Shown: positions 17,421 to 26,129, counted from the first letter of the stretch. The stretch is 38,286 bases of DNA from DATNIB01 sp035604685 (GCA_035604685.1 DATNIB010000013.1:1-38286), one strand, 5' to 3'. Notes: generated by a model not told the origin, from the sequence alone. Made by a program: numbers and translations.

Positions 17421-17996
17421 GTCGATCTGGGCCAGGAAGTTGGCGAGGAGCGTCGGTCCGCACGGCGTGAGGATCGACTCGGGGTGGAACTGGACGCCTT
17501 CCAGCGAGAGCGAGCGGTGCCGCAGCCCCATGACCACGCCGTCGGCGGTGCGGGCCGTCACGATGAAGACGTCGGGCACCGAGTCGGGCCGCACCACCAG
17601 CGAGTGGTAGCGGGTGGCGACGAAGGGGTCGGGGAGGCCCTCGAAGATGCCCGTCGCGCAGTGGGAGATCTCCGAGGTCTTGCCGTGCATGAGCCGGGGC
17701 GCGGCGACGATGTCGCCGCCGTAGGCCTCGCCGATGCACTGGAGGCCGAGGCACACCCCGAGGATCGGGATCTCGCCGGCCAGGGACCCGATCACCTCGT
17801 TGCTGATGCCGGCGTCCTTCGGGCGCCCGGGCCCGGGCGAGATGACGATGCCGTCGGGCCGCTCGGCCCGGATGCCCTCGACGTCGACGGCGTCGTTGCG
17901 GTAGACGACCGGATCGGCCCCGAGCTCGCCCAGCTCCTGGACCAGGTTGTAGACGAACGAGTCGTAGTTGTCGATCAAGAGCACGCGCCGTCCCAT
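17415..17996 (-). CDS. trpG: Anthranilate / aminodeoxychorismate synthase glutamine amidotransferase subunit
   Basis: A 193-residue class I glutamine amidotransferase. Nucleophile Cys82 lies in GVCLGLQ (the family usually has GVCLGHQ; the replaced His is not catalytic). The triad is completed by His171 and Glu173 in QFHPES. The N-terminus, LLIDNYDSFVYNL, is diagnostic of TrpG/PabA. It supplies ammonia to a chorismate-using partner for tryptophan or folate synthesis; the partner is not in the window, so TrpG and PabA cannot be separated. A gene of this kind between pknB and crgA is a conserved actinobacterial arrangement. ATG at 17996; a TACCAT box (18011-18006) lies nine bases upstream. Confidence 0.93.
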   Translation of the reverse strand: MGRRVLLIDNYDSFVYNLVQELGELGADPVVYRNDAVDVEGIRAERPDGIVISPGPGRPKDAGISNEVIGSLAGEIPILGVCLGLQCIGEAYGGDIVAAPRLMHGKTSEISHCATGIFEGLPDPFVATRYHSLVVRPDSVPDVFIVTARTADGVVMGLRHRSLSLEGVQFHPESILTPCGPTLLANFLAQIDP

Positions 17997-18028
17997 GCCT
18001 CCGGCATGGTACCGGGGGGTGGGCTGGC

Positions 18029-18034
18029 TAGTGT
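18029..18034 (+). promoter_or_regulatory. -10 box (TAGTGT) for a leaderless crgA transcript
   Basis: TAGTGT ends six bases before the crgA GTG, the spacing expected if transcription begins at the start codon. No Shine-Dalgarno sequence fits between. The 44-base trpG-crgA gap must hold two back-to-back promoters, since TACCAT serves trpG on the other strand. Confidence 0.55.
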
Positions 18035-18040
18035 CTCGGC

Positions 18041-18331
18041 GTGGCAGCCAAGGCGAGCACCGGTCCGGGCCGGGCCCAGCGCAAGAAGTCCGACGCCAAG
18101 GGGGCCGCTCCGGCGCCGCCCAGCGGCCGCTACACCCGGCCGGTGCCGAAGAGCGTGCGGCGCAGCGCCCGCTGGTTCGGGCCGACCGTCCTCCTGCTCC
18201 TGATCGGCGGCGTGGCGGTGGTGGTCCTGAACTACCTGACCCTCTTGCCGGGCTCGGTCTCGGTCTGGTACCTGGTGGGCGGCATCGTGGCGCTCTTCAC
18301 CGGCTTCCTGATGGCCACCCGCTACCGCTAG
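18041..18331 (+). CDS. crgA: Cell division protein CrgA
   Basis: A 96-residue protein with a basic Lys/Pro-rich cytoplasmic N-terminus (GRYTRPVPKSVRRSARWFGP at about 29-48) and two membrane helices (about 47-68 and 75-92), ending in a short basic tail. This is the standard CrgA/UPF0233 layout. CrgA is an actinobacterial divisome protein that interacts with FtsZ, FtsQ, FtsI and PBPs. The position next to trpG and pknB supports the call. The GTG start is preceded by a -10 box at leaderless spacing. Convergent with the thiolase gene. Confidence 0.95.
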   Translation: MAAKASTGPGRAQRKKSDAKGAAPAPPSGRYTRPVPKSVRRSARWFGPTVLLLLIGGVAVVVLNYLTLLPGSVSVWYLVGGIVALFTGFLMATRYR

Positions 18332-18343
18332 CGGGCGACCCCC

Positions 18344-19522
18344 TCAGCCCAGGCGCTCGATGATGGTGGCGTTGGCCAGCCCGCCGCCCTCGCACATGGT
18401 GAGGAGGCCGTAGCGGCCGCCGGTGCGCTCGAGCTCGTTCAAGAGCGTCGCCATGAGCTTGGCCCCCGAGGCGCCGAGCGGGTGCCCGAGGGCGATGGCG
18501 CCCCCGTTCACGTTCACCTTCTCCATGTCGGCGTGGTGCTCCTTCTCCCAGGCCAGCACGACCGAGGCGAACGCCTCGTTGATCTCGACCAGGTCGATGT
18601 CCTCGAGCGTCATCTTGGCCCGCTCGAGGACCTTGGTCGTGGCCGGGATGGGACCGGTGAGCATGGTCACCGGGTCGACCCCGCAGACGGCGAAGGCGTG
18701 GAAGCGGGCCCGCGGGGTGTAGCCCAGCTGGGCGGCCTTCTCCTCGCTCATGATGAGGACGGCCGAGGCGCCGTCGGTGATCTGCGACGAGTTGCCGGCC
18801 GTGATCTTGCCGTCCTCCTTGAAGGCGGGCTTCAGCTTGGCCAGTACCTCGGCGGTCGTGTCCCCCCGGATGCCCTCGTCGGCGGTCACCAGCTCGTCGG
18901 TCGGGTTCCCCTCGTCGTCGCGGACGGGGATCGGGACGATCTCGCGCTCGAAGCGGCCCTCGGCGGTGGCGCGCCCGGCGCGCTGCTGGGTCCGGGCGCT
19001 GAAGGCGTCGAGGTCCTCGCGCGAGATGCCCCACTGGTCGGCGATCATCTCGGCGCCGATTCCCTGGCTGACCAGGCCGCCGACCGACTCGTAGCGGTCG
19101 CGCACGCGCGGACCGAAGGGGAAGCCGAGGTCGCGCACGATGGAGGACCCCATCGGCGTGCGCGTCATTCCCTCCACGCCGCTGGCGACGGCGATGTCGT
19201 AGGCACCGGACATGACCCCCTGCGCGGCGAAGTGGATCGCCTGCTGGGAGGACCCGCACTGGCGGTCGACCGTCGTGGCCGGCACCGCCTCGGGCCAGCC
19301 GGCGGCGAGGACGGCCGAGCGGCCGATGTTGAGCGACTGCTCGCCCACCTGCATGACGCAGCCCGTGATGACGTCGTCGATGAGGGCCGGGTCGAGGTCG
19401 TTGCGCTCGACGAGCGCCTTGAGCGGCTCGGAGGCCAGGTCGACGGCGTGCCAGTTGCGGAGCTTGCCGTTGCGCTTCCCCCCGGCGGTGCGAACGGCGT
19501 CGACGATGACGGCGGTGGTCAT
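18344..19522 (-). CDS. Acetyl-CoA C-acyltransferase (thiolase)
   Basis: A 392-residue thiolase. Nucleophilic Cys89 lies in DRQCGSSQQA, His347 in GGAIALGHPLGASG, and the second catalytic Cys377 in TMCEGGG. It cleaves 3-oxoacyl-CoA in beta-oxidation or runs in the condensing direction; the sequence does not settle chain length. The start chosen is the ATG at 19522 (MTTAVIVDAVRTAGGK), with GGAGGG just upstream on the minus strand; the longer frame to 19720 is not thiolase-like. It is divergent from a thioesterase gene, and the shared upstream region contains a perfect tandem repeat that could be an operator. Confidence 0.95.
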   Translation of the reverse strand: MTTAVIVDAVRTAGGKRNGKLRNWHAVDLASEPLKALVERNDLDPALIDDVITGCVMQVGEQSLNIGRSAVLAAGWPEAVPATTVDRQCGSSQQAIHFAAQGVMSGAYDIAVASGVEGMTRTPMGSSIVRDLGFPFGPRVRDRYESVGGLVSQGIGAEMIADQWGISREDLDAFSARTQQRAGRATAEGRFEREIVPIPVRDDEGNPTDELVTADEGIRGDTTAEVLAKLKPAFKEDGKITAGNSSQITDGASAVLIMSEEKAAQLGYTPRARFHAFAVCGVDPVTMLTGPIPATTKVLERAKMTLEDIDLVEINEAFASVVLAWEKEHHADMEKVNVNGGAIALGHPLGASGAKLMATLLNELERTGGRYGLLTMCEGGGLANATIIERLG

Positions 19523-19568
19523 GGACCCTCCTTGGGTGGCCGGACGCCCGGCCACGGACGGCTCCATG

Positions 19569-19592
19569 TTAGTTCTCGACTTAGTTCTCGAC
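19569..19592. repeat. Perfect 12-bp tandem direct repeat between divergent thiolase and thioesterase genes
   Basis: TTAGTTCTCGAC occurs twice, head to tail, at 19569-19580 and 19581-19592. On the minus strand it directly abuts TAACAT (19571-19566), a candidate -10 of the thiolase gene 43 bases from its start. On the plus strand it lies about 26 bases before the TAGCCT box of the thioesterase. One helical turn apart and in the same orientation, the copies look like a pair of regulator half-sites. Confidence 0.55.
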
Positions 19593-19618
19593 CTTGGGGG
19601 TCCGTCCTGGCCCACGAC

Positions 19619-19624
19619 TAGCCT
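19619..19624 (+). promoter_or_regulatory. -10 box (TAGCCT) for a leaderless thioesterase transcript
   Basis: TAGCCT ends seven bases before the GTG start at 19632, with no Shine-Dalgarno sequence between. The spacing is that of a leaderless transcript. Confidence 0.5.
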
Positions 19625-19631
19625 CGCCCGG

Positions 19632-20105
19632 GTGAGCGAACCGACCGAGACCGTCCCGCCGGCCCGCACCGCCCGCGACATGGACCGCTGGCTGGGGGAC
19701 GGCGGCATGCCGATCATCACCGAGGTCGGCGGGTCGCTCGACGCCTACGGCGTCGACGGCGAGGACCTGGGCTGGGTCGAGGGGTCCTTCGACCCGACGC
19801 CGCTGGCCTGTAATCCCGGGGGCATCGTCCAGGCGGGCGTGCACTCGTTGCTCCTCGACGCCTGCATCAACTTCGCCATCAACGCGGCCCTCCCCAAGGG
19901 GGACCGGGCCCGGGCCACCCTGGAGCTCAAGACCGAGACCATGCGGGCGGTCACCCGGGGCGCCCCCTACCGGCTCCGGGGCCAGGTCGTCCGCATGGCC
20001 CGCCAGGTCGCCTACGGCGAGGCGACGGTGCGCGGGGCCGACGGCGAGCTGTTCAGCCGGGCCACCGGGACGTTCCTCCTGCAGCGAGCCGACGGCGCCG
20101 GCTAG
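19632..20105 (+). CDS. Hotdog-fold acyl-CoA thioesterase (PaaI family)
   Basis: A 157-residue protein. The central CNPGGIVQAGVHSLLLDACI segment (about residues 58-77) matches the hotdog long helix with its preceding loop, and the C-terminal strands end in FSRATGTFLLQ. PaaI-type thioesterases hydrolyse acyl- or aryl-CoA esters. The start is GTG at 19632, preceded by a -10 box and no ribosome binding site. The open frame runs further upstream, but only as a shadow of the thiolase gene. The divergent thiolase suggests a shared role in acyl-CoA turnover. The substrate is not predictable. Confidence 0.82.
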   Translation: MSEPTETVPPARTARDMDRWLGDGGMPIITEVGGSLDAYGVDGEDLGWVEGSFDPTPLACNPGGIVQAGVHSLLLDACINFAINAALPKGDRARATLELKTETMRAVTRGAPYRLRGQVVRMARQVAYGEATVRGADGELFSRATGTFLLQRADGAG

Positions 20106-20116
20106 CGGCCGCTCCC

Positions 20117-21079
20117 TCAGTGGCCGATGTGCTCGGCCGGGATGGTCCCGAGCTTGCCCGCCTGGTAGTCGGCGAACGCCTCCGCCAGTTCGGCGCGGGT
20201 GTTCATGACGAAGGGCCCGTAGGCGGCGACGGGCTCGCCGATCGGCGCCCCGCCCAGCACCAGGAGCTCGAGCTCGGGCGCCCGCTCGTCTTGGGCGTCG
20301 TCTGCGCGGACGACGACGGCGTCGCCCAGCCCGTGGACGACGAGTTGGCCCGTCTTGATCGGCCGGCCCTCCTCGCCCGCCCGTCCCGACCCGGCCAGCA
20401 CGTAGAGGAGGGCGTTGAAGGGCTTCGGCCAGGGCAGCACCAGCTGGGCCCCCGGGCTCACGCTGGCGTGCACCATCGACATGGGCGTGTGCGTGCTGCC
20501 GGGGCCGCGGTGGTCGCCCACCTGGCCGGCGATCACCCGGACCAGCGCGCCGCCGTCGGCCGAGGTGAGGAGGGTGGCGGACCCGGGCTCGATGTCCTGG
20601 TAGCGGGGCGGCACCCACTTCTCGGCCGCCGGCAGGTTCACCCAGAGCTGGATCCCGTGGAAGAGCCCGCCGCTCACGATCAGGGACTCGGGCGGCCGCT
20701 CGATGTGCAAGATGCCCGAGCCGGCGGTCATCCACTGGGTGCCACCGTTGCTGATGAGCCCGCCACCGCCGATCGAGTCCTGGTGCTGGAATGTCCCGTC
20801 GATCATGTAGGTGACGGTCTCGAAGCCGCGGTGCGGGTGCCAGGCGGTGCCCTTGGGCTCGCCCGGCCCGTAGTTGACCTCGCCCATCTGGTCCATGTGC
20901 ACGAACGGGTCGAGGTCGGCCAGGTCCACGCCGGCGAAGGCGCGGCGGACCGGGAACCCCTCGCCCTCGAAACCGGCGGGGGCGGTGGTGACCGAGCGGA
21001 TCGGCCGCACGGTCGCGGCGGCGTCCCCGGACAACAGGCGCGGCAGGCTCAGCCGGTCCTCAACGGTGACAGCGGGCAT
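20117..21079 (-). CDS. Pirin family protein
   Basis: A 320-residue bicupin of the pirin family. The four metal ligands are all present: His81 and His83 in WHPHRGFETVTY, His125 and Glu127 in GILHIER. Pirins are iron proteins; some show quercetin dioxygenase activity and others act as regulators, and the sequence does not decide between these. The start is ATG at 21079 (MPAVTVEDRLSLP), with GGAG six bases upstream. The much longer open frame to 21793 is a shadow of the neighbouring gene. Convergent with the thioesterase, with 11 bases between. Confidence 0.93.
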   Translation of the reverse strand: MPAVTVEDRLSLPRLLSGDAAATVRPIRSVTTAPAGFEGEGFPVRRAFAGVDLADLDPFVHMDQMGEVNYGPGEPKGTAWHPHRGFETVTYMIDGTFQHQDSIGGGGLISNGGTQWMTAGSGILHIERPPESLIVSGGLFHGIQLWVNLPAAEKWVPPRYQDIEPGSATLLTSADGGALVRVIAGQVGDHRGPGSTHTPMSMVHASVSPGAQLVLPWPKPFNALLYVLAGSGRAGEEGRPIKTGQLVVHGLGDAVVVRADDAQDERAPELELLVLGGAPIGEPVAAYGPFVMNTRAELAEAFADYQAGKLGTIPAEHIGH

Positions 21080-21304
21080 CGTGGCTCCAATCTCGGCCCA
21101 GCCGGCGCTTCCTGGGCGCTGGGCTCCTCCGCGAAGAACGCTGATTGGGTCACCGGCATTCCGCCGGGGGTGGTAGCACGAGGCGCACCCAATGGCTAGC
21201 CGCCTTGGTCCACGGGCGGCCCACGGCCACACTGCTGGGAGGACACAGAGGCGGGCCGTCGGGGGACGCCCGTGGTGAACGCCAAGGAACGGTAGGCCGA
21301 CTCG

Positions 21305-23827
21305 ATGATCACTCAGGCCCTGCGGGTCGCTCGCTTTCGCCTCCCGTCCACGGTGGCCCGGAGCCGTGGCGGCTACCTCGCGATCGTGCTCCTGATCGGC
21401 CTGATCGGTGGCATCGCCATGGCGTCGGTCGCGGCCGGGCGCCGGACCCAGTCGTCGTACCCGATCTTTCTCGCGAGCACGAACCCCACGGACATGTCGG
21501 CGGCGGTGTTCGAACCGGGTGGAAGCAACGGGGCCCCCTCGCTTATCAACGAGATCAGGCGTCTGCCCGGGGTGCGGCACGTGTCGGACGAGGTGGGGCC
21601 TAACGTGGTACCGCTGACCGCGCGCGGGACGCCCCGAACGAGCGGCCTGGATTCGGTCGCCATCATCGGGAGCGCGGACGGCCTCGGGACCCACCAGGAC
21701 CGCCTGGCGCTGGTGCAGGGCAGGTTGGCTGACCCGAATCGGGCCGGGGAACTGGTCATGAATGCCAGCGCGGCTCGGCAGCTCGGCGTGCACCTCGGGC
21801 AGGTGATCCCGCTCGGGATCTACGGCGGCGGGCAGTCCGCGGCCTCGCCCATGGGCACCCGGCTGCGGACACTGCGGGGCCGGCTGGTGGGCATCTTCGA
21901 GCTCAACAGCCAGTTGGTGCAGGACGACATCGACAGCTCCTACGGCTTTGTGGAACTCACCCCGGCCCTCGTTCGCGAGGCCCTGGCGCTCTCACCGGTC
22001 GCGCCGGTCCTCTACGGCCTCCAGCTCACGCATCCGGCCGATGTGGCCGCGGTCGAGCGCGAGATCACCCAGATCATCCCGCGGGGTGCCACCACCGAGT
22101 TCCACGTGACGGCACGGATCGTGAGCGAGGTGGAGCTGGCCCTCAAGCCCGAGTCGGTGGCGCTCGGCGCGTTCGGTGCGATCGCCGCCCTGGTCTGCCT
22201 GGTGCTCGGGATCCAGGCCATCTCCCGCCAGCTCCGGCGAGAGGACGAGGACCGCCAGGTGCTGCGGGCCTTCGGGGCCGCGCCGGGTGCGACGGGCAGT
22301 GACGAGGTCATCGGCACCCTGGGTGCCGTGGTCCTCGGGTCGCTGCTCGCGGTGGGCGTGGCGGTGGCGCTGTCCCCCCTCGCCCCTTTGGGCCCCGTCC
22401 GGCCCGTCTATCCCGACCCGGGTGTGTCGGCGGATTGGACCGTCCTCGGCGTCGGCCTGGCCGTCCTCGTCGTCGTGCTCGGATCCGTCACGGTCGCCCT
22501 GTCGATCCTCGGGGCCCCGCACCGGGTGGCCCGGGCCAGGCGCGAGCGGAGCCGAAGCTCGGCTGCCGCGCGGGGCGCGGACGCGGCCGGCCTGCCGATT
22601 GCCGCGGCGCTGGGGGTCCGCTTCGCGCTCGAACCGGGACGAGGTCGCAGTGCCACGCCGGTCCGGTCCGCGCTCTTCGGTGCGGTCCTCGCGATCACGC
22701 TGGTGGTCACGACCCTCACGTTCGCCACCAGCTTGGGGACGCTCGTGTCGCACCCTCCCCTCTACGGGTGGAACTGGAGCTATCTCCTCAATCCGAGCAA
22801 CACCTTCCCGCCCTACGCGCAGCGGCTGCTCAACCACGATCCCGACGTCGCCGCCTGGAGCGGGGCCGACTACCAGAACGCGGAGATCCAGGGCCAGGGC
22901 GTCCCGATCCTCCTGACGAGGGCAGGCGCGGCCGTGTCCCCGCCGATCCTGGCCGGCCATGGCCTGGAGGCCAGCAATCAGATCGTCCTCGGGGCGGCCA
23001 CGGCCGCCGAATTCCACAAGCACCTGGGCGACACGGTGACGATCTCCTACCTGAGCCGCCAGGACGCTCCCCTCTACATCCCACCGACCCGGCTCAAGAT
23101 CGTGGGGATCGCCACCTTGCCCGCGGTGGGCTACGTCAGCTTCGTGGCCGACCACACCTCGATGGGCATCGGCGCCGTGGTGCCGCTGGGCCTGCTGCCT
23201 CGCGCCTTTCGACGGGCGCTGATCAACCCGGACCCCAACGAGAACGGCCCCGAGCTGGCCTTCGTCAGGCTGAAGGCGGGCGTCGGGGCGGCGGCCGGCC
23301 GGGCCAACCTGCAGCACCTGGCGGCCGCCGCGAGCAAGGAGCTGGCGGCGGACCCGAACACCAACACGGACAACGTGACCGTCCTCGGCGTGCAGCGGCC
23401 CGCCCAGATCGTCAACTACCGGAGCATCGGCTCGACGCCCGTCGTGCTGGCCGTCGGGCTGGCCGCCGGGGCGATCGTGGCCCTCGGGCTCACCCTGGCC
23501 ACCTCGGTCCGCCGCAGGCGGCGGGAGCTGGCGCTCCTGAAAGCGCTCGGGCTGGCGCCGCGCCAGCTGGTGGCCGCCGTCGCCTGGCAGGCCACCGTGG
23601 CTGCGGCCATCGGCATCGTGGTCGGCATCCCGCTCGGCATCGTCCTCGGCCGCCAGCTGTGGATCCTGTTCGCCCGCAACATCAATGCCGTCCCTAGCCC
23701 GGCGGTGCCGGCGCTCCTGGTCGTGCTCGTCGGCGTGGGCGCGCTGCTCTTCGCCAACCTCGTCGCGATCCTCCCCGGGCGCGCGGCCGGACGGGCGTCG
23801 ACGGCGCCGCTGCTGCGCACCGAGTGA
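21305..23827 (+). CDS. FtsX/MacB-type ABC transporter permease (no ATPase gene alongside)
   Basis: An 840-residue membrane protein. It has an N-terminal helix (about 24-45), a large outside domain (about 50-275), three or more helices around 285-405 with the FtsX-type motif LRRED..QVLRAFGA, a second internal anchor (about 460-480), a second large outside domain, and three C-terminal helices (about 710-830) with RRRRRELALLKALGLAPRQL. This duplicated FtsX-domain layout is typical of large permeases for lipids, lipoproteins or peptides. The usual ATP-binding partner is not adjacent. The 225 bases upstream show no other gene. Substrate unknown. Confidence 0.85.
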   Translation: MITQALRVARFRLPSTVARSRGGYLAIVLLIGLIGGIAMASVAAGRRTQSSYPIFLASTNPTDMSAAVFEPGGSNGAPSLINEIRRLPGVRHVSDEVGPNVVPLTARGTPRTSGLDSVAIIGSADGLGTHQDRLALVQGRLADPNRAGELVMNASAARQLGVHLGQVIPLGIYGGGQSAASPMGTRLRTLRGRLVGIFELNSQLVQDDIDSSYGFVELTPALVREALALSPVAPVLYGLQLTHPADVAAVEREITQIIPRGATTEFHVTARIVSEVELALKPESVALGAFGAIAALVCLVLGIQAISRQLRREDEDRQVLRAFGAAPGATGSDEVIGTLGAVVLGSLLAVGVAVALSPLAPLGPVRPVYPDPGVSADWTVLGVGLAVLVVVLGSVTVALSILGAPHRVARARRERSRSSAAARGADAAGLPIAAALGVRFALEPGRGRSATPVRSALFGAVLAITLVVTTLTFATSLGTLVSHPPLYGWNWSYLLNPSNTFPPYAQRLLNHDPDVAAWSGADYQNAEIQGQGVPILLTRAGAAVSPPILAGHGLEASNQIVLGAATAAEFHKHLGDTVTISYLSRQDAPLYIPPTRLKIVGIATLPAVGYVSFVADHTSMGIGAVVPLGLLPRAFRRALINPDPNENGPELAFVRLKAGVGAAAGRANLQHLAAAASKELAADPNTNTDNVTVLGVQRPAQIVNYRSIGSTPVVLAVGLAAGAIVALGLTLATSVRRRRRELALLKALGLAPRQLVAAVAWQATVAAAIGIVVGIPLGIVLGRQLWILFARNINAVPSPAVPALLVVLVGVGALLFANLVAILPGRAAGRASTAPLLRTE

Positions 23828-23879
23828 TCGGACGGTCACCACCGGCGACGGACGACCTTCGAACGCCCCCTAAGGGTCG

Positions 23880-23885
23880 TATGAT
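23880..23885 (+). promoter_or_regulatory. -10 box (TATGAT) upstream of the 23924 gene
   Basis: TATGAT is one base from the consensus TATAAT and lies 38 bases before the start codon, which has its own GAGGAGG ribosome binding site. A weak -35 (TTCGAA) lies 16 bases upstream. Confidence 0.5.
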
Positions 23886-23923
23886 CCGTCGTCGCCGACT
23901 CTGATCGGCACGAGGAGGCCATC

Positions 23924-25018
23924 ATGAGTGAGTACGGGCTGGTCATCGGCCGCGCGGCCATCGGATCGGCCGGGCCGATCGCGTTCGGGCCGGCCGGGAT
24001 CCTCTTCCTGGCCGACAACACCGCCGCGAAGGTGTTCGCGGTCGATGTCGCCGACCCCGGTCCTGCGTCCGGTTCCGAGCCGTTCGACCTGGAGAACGTC
24101 GACGCCCACGTCGCCTCGTTCCTCGGCTGCGACCCCGGCGACGTCGTCATCCGCGACCTGGCGGTGCACCCCGGCTCGCACAACGTGTATCTCTCGGTCC
24201 AGCGCGGGCACGGCGACGCCGCCCGGGCGGTGCTCGTGCGGATCGATCGCCTCGACGCCTCGGTCACCGACGTCCCGCTGGTCGACGTGCCGATGGCGCA
24301 GGTCACCATCGCCGACGCGCCGGCCGAGGACGACGAGCGGCTCGACATCACGCTGCCCCAGGGCGACGAGGGCGAGGAGTTCACGTTCGGCGAGCGCACA
24401 ATCCGCATCCTGCGGCGCCCCATCCGCACCGCGACGATCACCGACATGGCGTACGTGGACGGGGCCCTGCTGGTGGCCGGCCTCTCCAACGAGGAGTTCT
24501 CGTCCAAGCTGCGGCGGATCCCGTTCCCCTTCGGCGGCGAGGTCGTCGACAACAACCTGGAGATCTTCCACGTCTCCCACGGCAAGTGGGAGACCGCCGC
24601 CCCGATCCGCACGTTCGTCCCCTACGGAGGCGGAAGGAGCATCCTCGCCAGCTACACCTGCACGCCGGTCGTGCACTTCGAGCTGTCCGACCTCACGCCG
24701 GGCACCAAGGTGGTCGGTCGCACGGTCGCCGAGCTCGGCGCGATGAACATGCCACTCGACATGGTGTCGTTCGAGGAAGGCGGTGAGGAGCACCTGCTCG
24801 TGGCCAACAGCACGCACGGGCTGATCAAGATCGCCTGCCGCGACATCGACGCGCAGCCCGCGCTCACCGAGCCGAGGGAGCCGATCGGGGTGCCGCGGGA
24901 GACCGAGGACCTGAAGGGCATCACCCGCTTGGCCAACCTCAACGGGAGCCACGTGCTGGCGCTCCAGTCGGCCAACGGCGGCACGCACCTGCGCTCGCTC
25001 AAGACCGCGTCGCTCTAG
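23924..25018 (+). CDS. Uncharacterised beta-propeller-like protein
   Basis: A 364-residue protein I do not recognise as a named family. It has recurring strand-rich blocks of the kind seen in beta-propellers: ILFLADNTAAKVFAVDV near 26-42, RDLAVHPGSHNVYLSV near 77-92, ITDMAYVDGALLVAGLSN near 172-189, EEHLLVANSTHGLIKIA near 289-305, and a final block ending at 364. There is no signal peptide or membrane helix, so it is probably cytoplasmic unless exported by a partner. The ATG at 23924 has a strong GAGGAGG site. The next gene starts 17 bases after its stop, so they are likely co-transcribed. The propeller call is by eye. Confidence 0.7.
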   Translation: MSEYGLVIGRAAIGSAGPIAFGPAGILFLADNTAAKVFAVDVADPGPASGSEPFDLENVDAHVASFLGCDPGDVVIRDLAVHPGSHNVYLSVQRGHGDAARAVLVRIDRLDASVTDVPLVDVPMAQVTIADAPAEDDERLDITLPQGDEGEEFTFGERTIRILRRPIRTATITDMAYVDGALLVAGLSNEEFSSKLRRIPFPFGGEVVDNNLEIFHVSHGKWETAAPIRTFVPYGGGRSILASYTCTPVVHFELSDLTPGTKVVGRTVAELGAMNMPLDMVSFEEGGEEHLLVANSTHGLIKIACRDIDAQPALTEPREPIGVPRETEDLKGITRLANLNGSHVLALQSANGGTHLRSLKTASL

Positions 25019-25035
25019 TCACCTCGCCGGTCACC

Positions 25036-26031
25036 ATGGCCGACGTGTCGTGGTCGCGCTGCGGGGACACTGACTGCATCCGGGTCGGCCGTCTGACTGG
25101 CCAGGCGACCCTGCAGGTGCGCGCCGAGTCCGCCGCCGCCCATCTCCCGCCGATGGCCGGGACGGTGGTGCCCGACGGGGAGGATCGGTGCTTCGTGCCG
25201 CGGTTCGCGTTCGTCGACGGCACGACGTACCGCGTCGTCGTCGACGGCGTCACCGCGGCGGTCCTCGTCCGTCCCCGGCCGGACCTTCCGGCCACCACCG
25301 AGGTCCTCGAGATCCGCCCGACCGCGACCGAGGTGCCGCGCAACTTCCTGCGGTTCTACGTGTGTTTCTCGGCGCCGATGGCCGACGGGTACGCCGCCGC
25401 GCACGTCCGGCTCCTCGACCACGCCGGGGAGCCGATGGCCGGGGCGCTCCTGCCCACCGAACACGAGCTCTGGGACGGCGACCGCCGACGCCTCACCGTC
25501 CTGCTGGACCCCGCTCGGATCAAGCGGGGCCTGGTCGGGCACCGGGAGACCGGCTACCCGCTTCGGTCTGGCGCGTCCTTCCGGGTGGTGGTTGACCGAG
25601 ACTTTCGCGATGCCCGGGGTGCGCCGCTGCGAGCGGGGGCCGACCGCCGCTACGAGGTCGGGGGCGACGAGCGTCGCCGCGTCGAGCCGGAGGGGTGGAG
25701 CCTGTCGGCCCCGCGGAGCCACTCGCGCGAACCGGTGGTCGTCCGGTTCGACCGCCCGCTCGACGCCGCGTTGCTGGGTCGCTGCCTGCAGGTGGCCGGA
25801 CCCGACGGCCGACGAATCGCCGGCACGCCGGAGCTGGGCCCCGAGGAGCGGTCGTGGCGATTGGCGCCGGAGGAGGCGTGGGCGCCCGCAGCTCACCAGC
25901 TCCTGGTCGATCCCGTCCTGGAGGATCTGGCCGGCAACTCGGTCAGCCGGGTCTTCGATCGGGACCTCTCACGGCGCGAGGACGACCCCGAGGTGGACCA
26001 ATTGGTCACCCTGGCCTTCCGGCCGCATTGA
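25036..26031 (+). CDS. Uncharacterised protein with Ig-like (Big_5-type) domains
   Basis: A 331-residue protein without signal peptide or membrane helix. A Cys-containing N-terminal beta region (about 1-90) is followed by two segments that look like bacterial Ig-like domains: about 95-200, with VPRNFLRFYVCFSAPM, and about 215-320, with PVVVRFDRPLDAALL and a typical VLEDLAGNSVSRVFDRDL ending. Such domains are usually extracellular, so the lack of a signal is odd. It follows the propeller-like gene by 17 bases and probably works with it. No catalytic motif is apparent; function unknown. Confidence 0.7.
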   Translation: MADVSWSRCGDTDCIRVGRLTGQATLQVRAESAAAHLPPMAGTVVPDGEDRCFVPRFAFVDGTTYRVVVDGVTAAVLVRPRPDLPATTEVLEIRPTATEVPRNFLRFYVCFSAPMADGYAAAHVRLLDHAGEPMAGALLPTEHELWDGDRRRLTVLLDPARIKRGLVGHRETGYPLRSGASFRVVVDRDFRDARGAPLRAGADRRYEVGGDERRRVEPEGWSLSAPRSHSREPVVVRFDRPLDAALLGRCLQVAGPDGRRIAGTPELGPEERSWRLAPEEAWAPAAHQLLVDPVLEDLAGNSVSRVFDRDLSRREDDPEVDQLVTLAFRPH

Positions 26032-26063
26032 GGACCAGGCCAACCAGAAACCCTGGGACGGGC

Positions 26064-26078
26064 GGCGGTGAGTGGGGC
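26064..26078. repeat. Left copy of the 15-bp target duplication of the IS element
   Basis: GGCGGTGAGTGGGGC is repeated exactly at 27338-27352 on the other side of the element. At the right-hand site it covers the last six bases of tRNA-Ile (TGGGGC on this strand) and nine bases beyond, so the left copy carries an orphan fragment of the tRNA 3' end. Confidence 0.8.
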
Positions 26079-26079
26079 C

Positions 26080-26129
26080 TGTTGGGTAACGGGTGATTGG
26101 TGGCGAATCGATAACGGCTGAGCTGTGAC
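26080..26129 (+). repeat. Left terminal inverted repeat of the IS
   Basis: Starts TGTTGGGTAACGGGTGAT and contains a second unit, TAACGGCTGA, 25 bases later (26112-26121). It matches the reverse complement of 27288-27337 at about 31 of 50 positions, including ACGG-TGAT and GATAAC--CTGA. Confidence 0.75.

Noticed and set aside
21992..23842. A 616-codon minus-strand open frame opposite the permease
   Set aside because: Low-complexity Arg/Asp/Gly/His composition typical of an antisense shadow; the plus strand encodes a well-formed FtsX-type permease.
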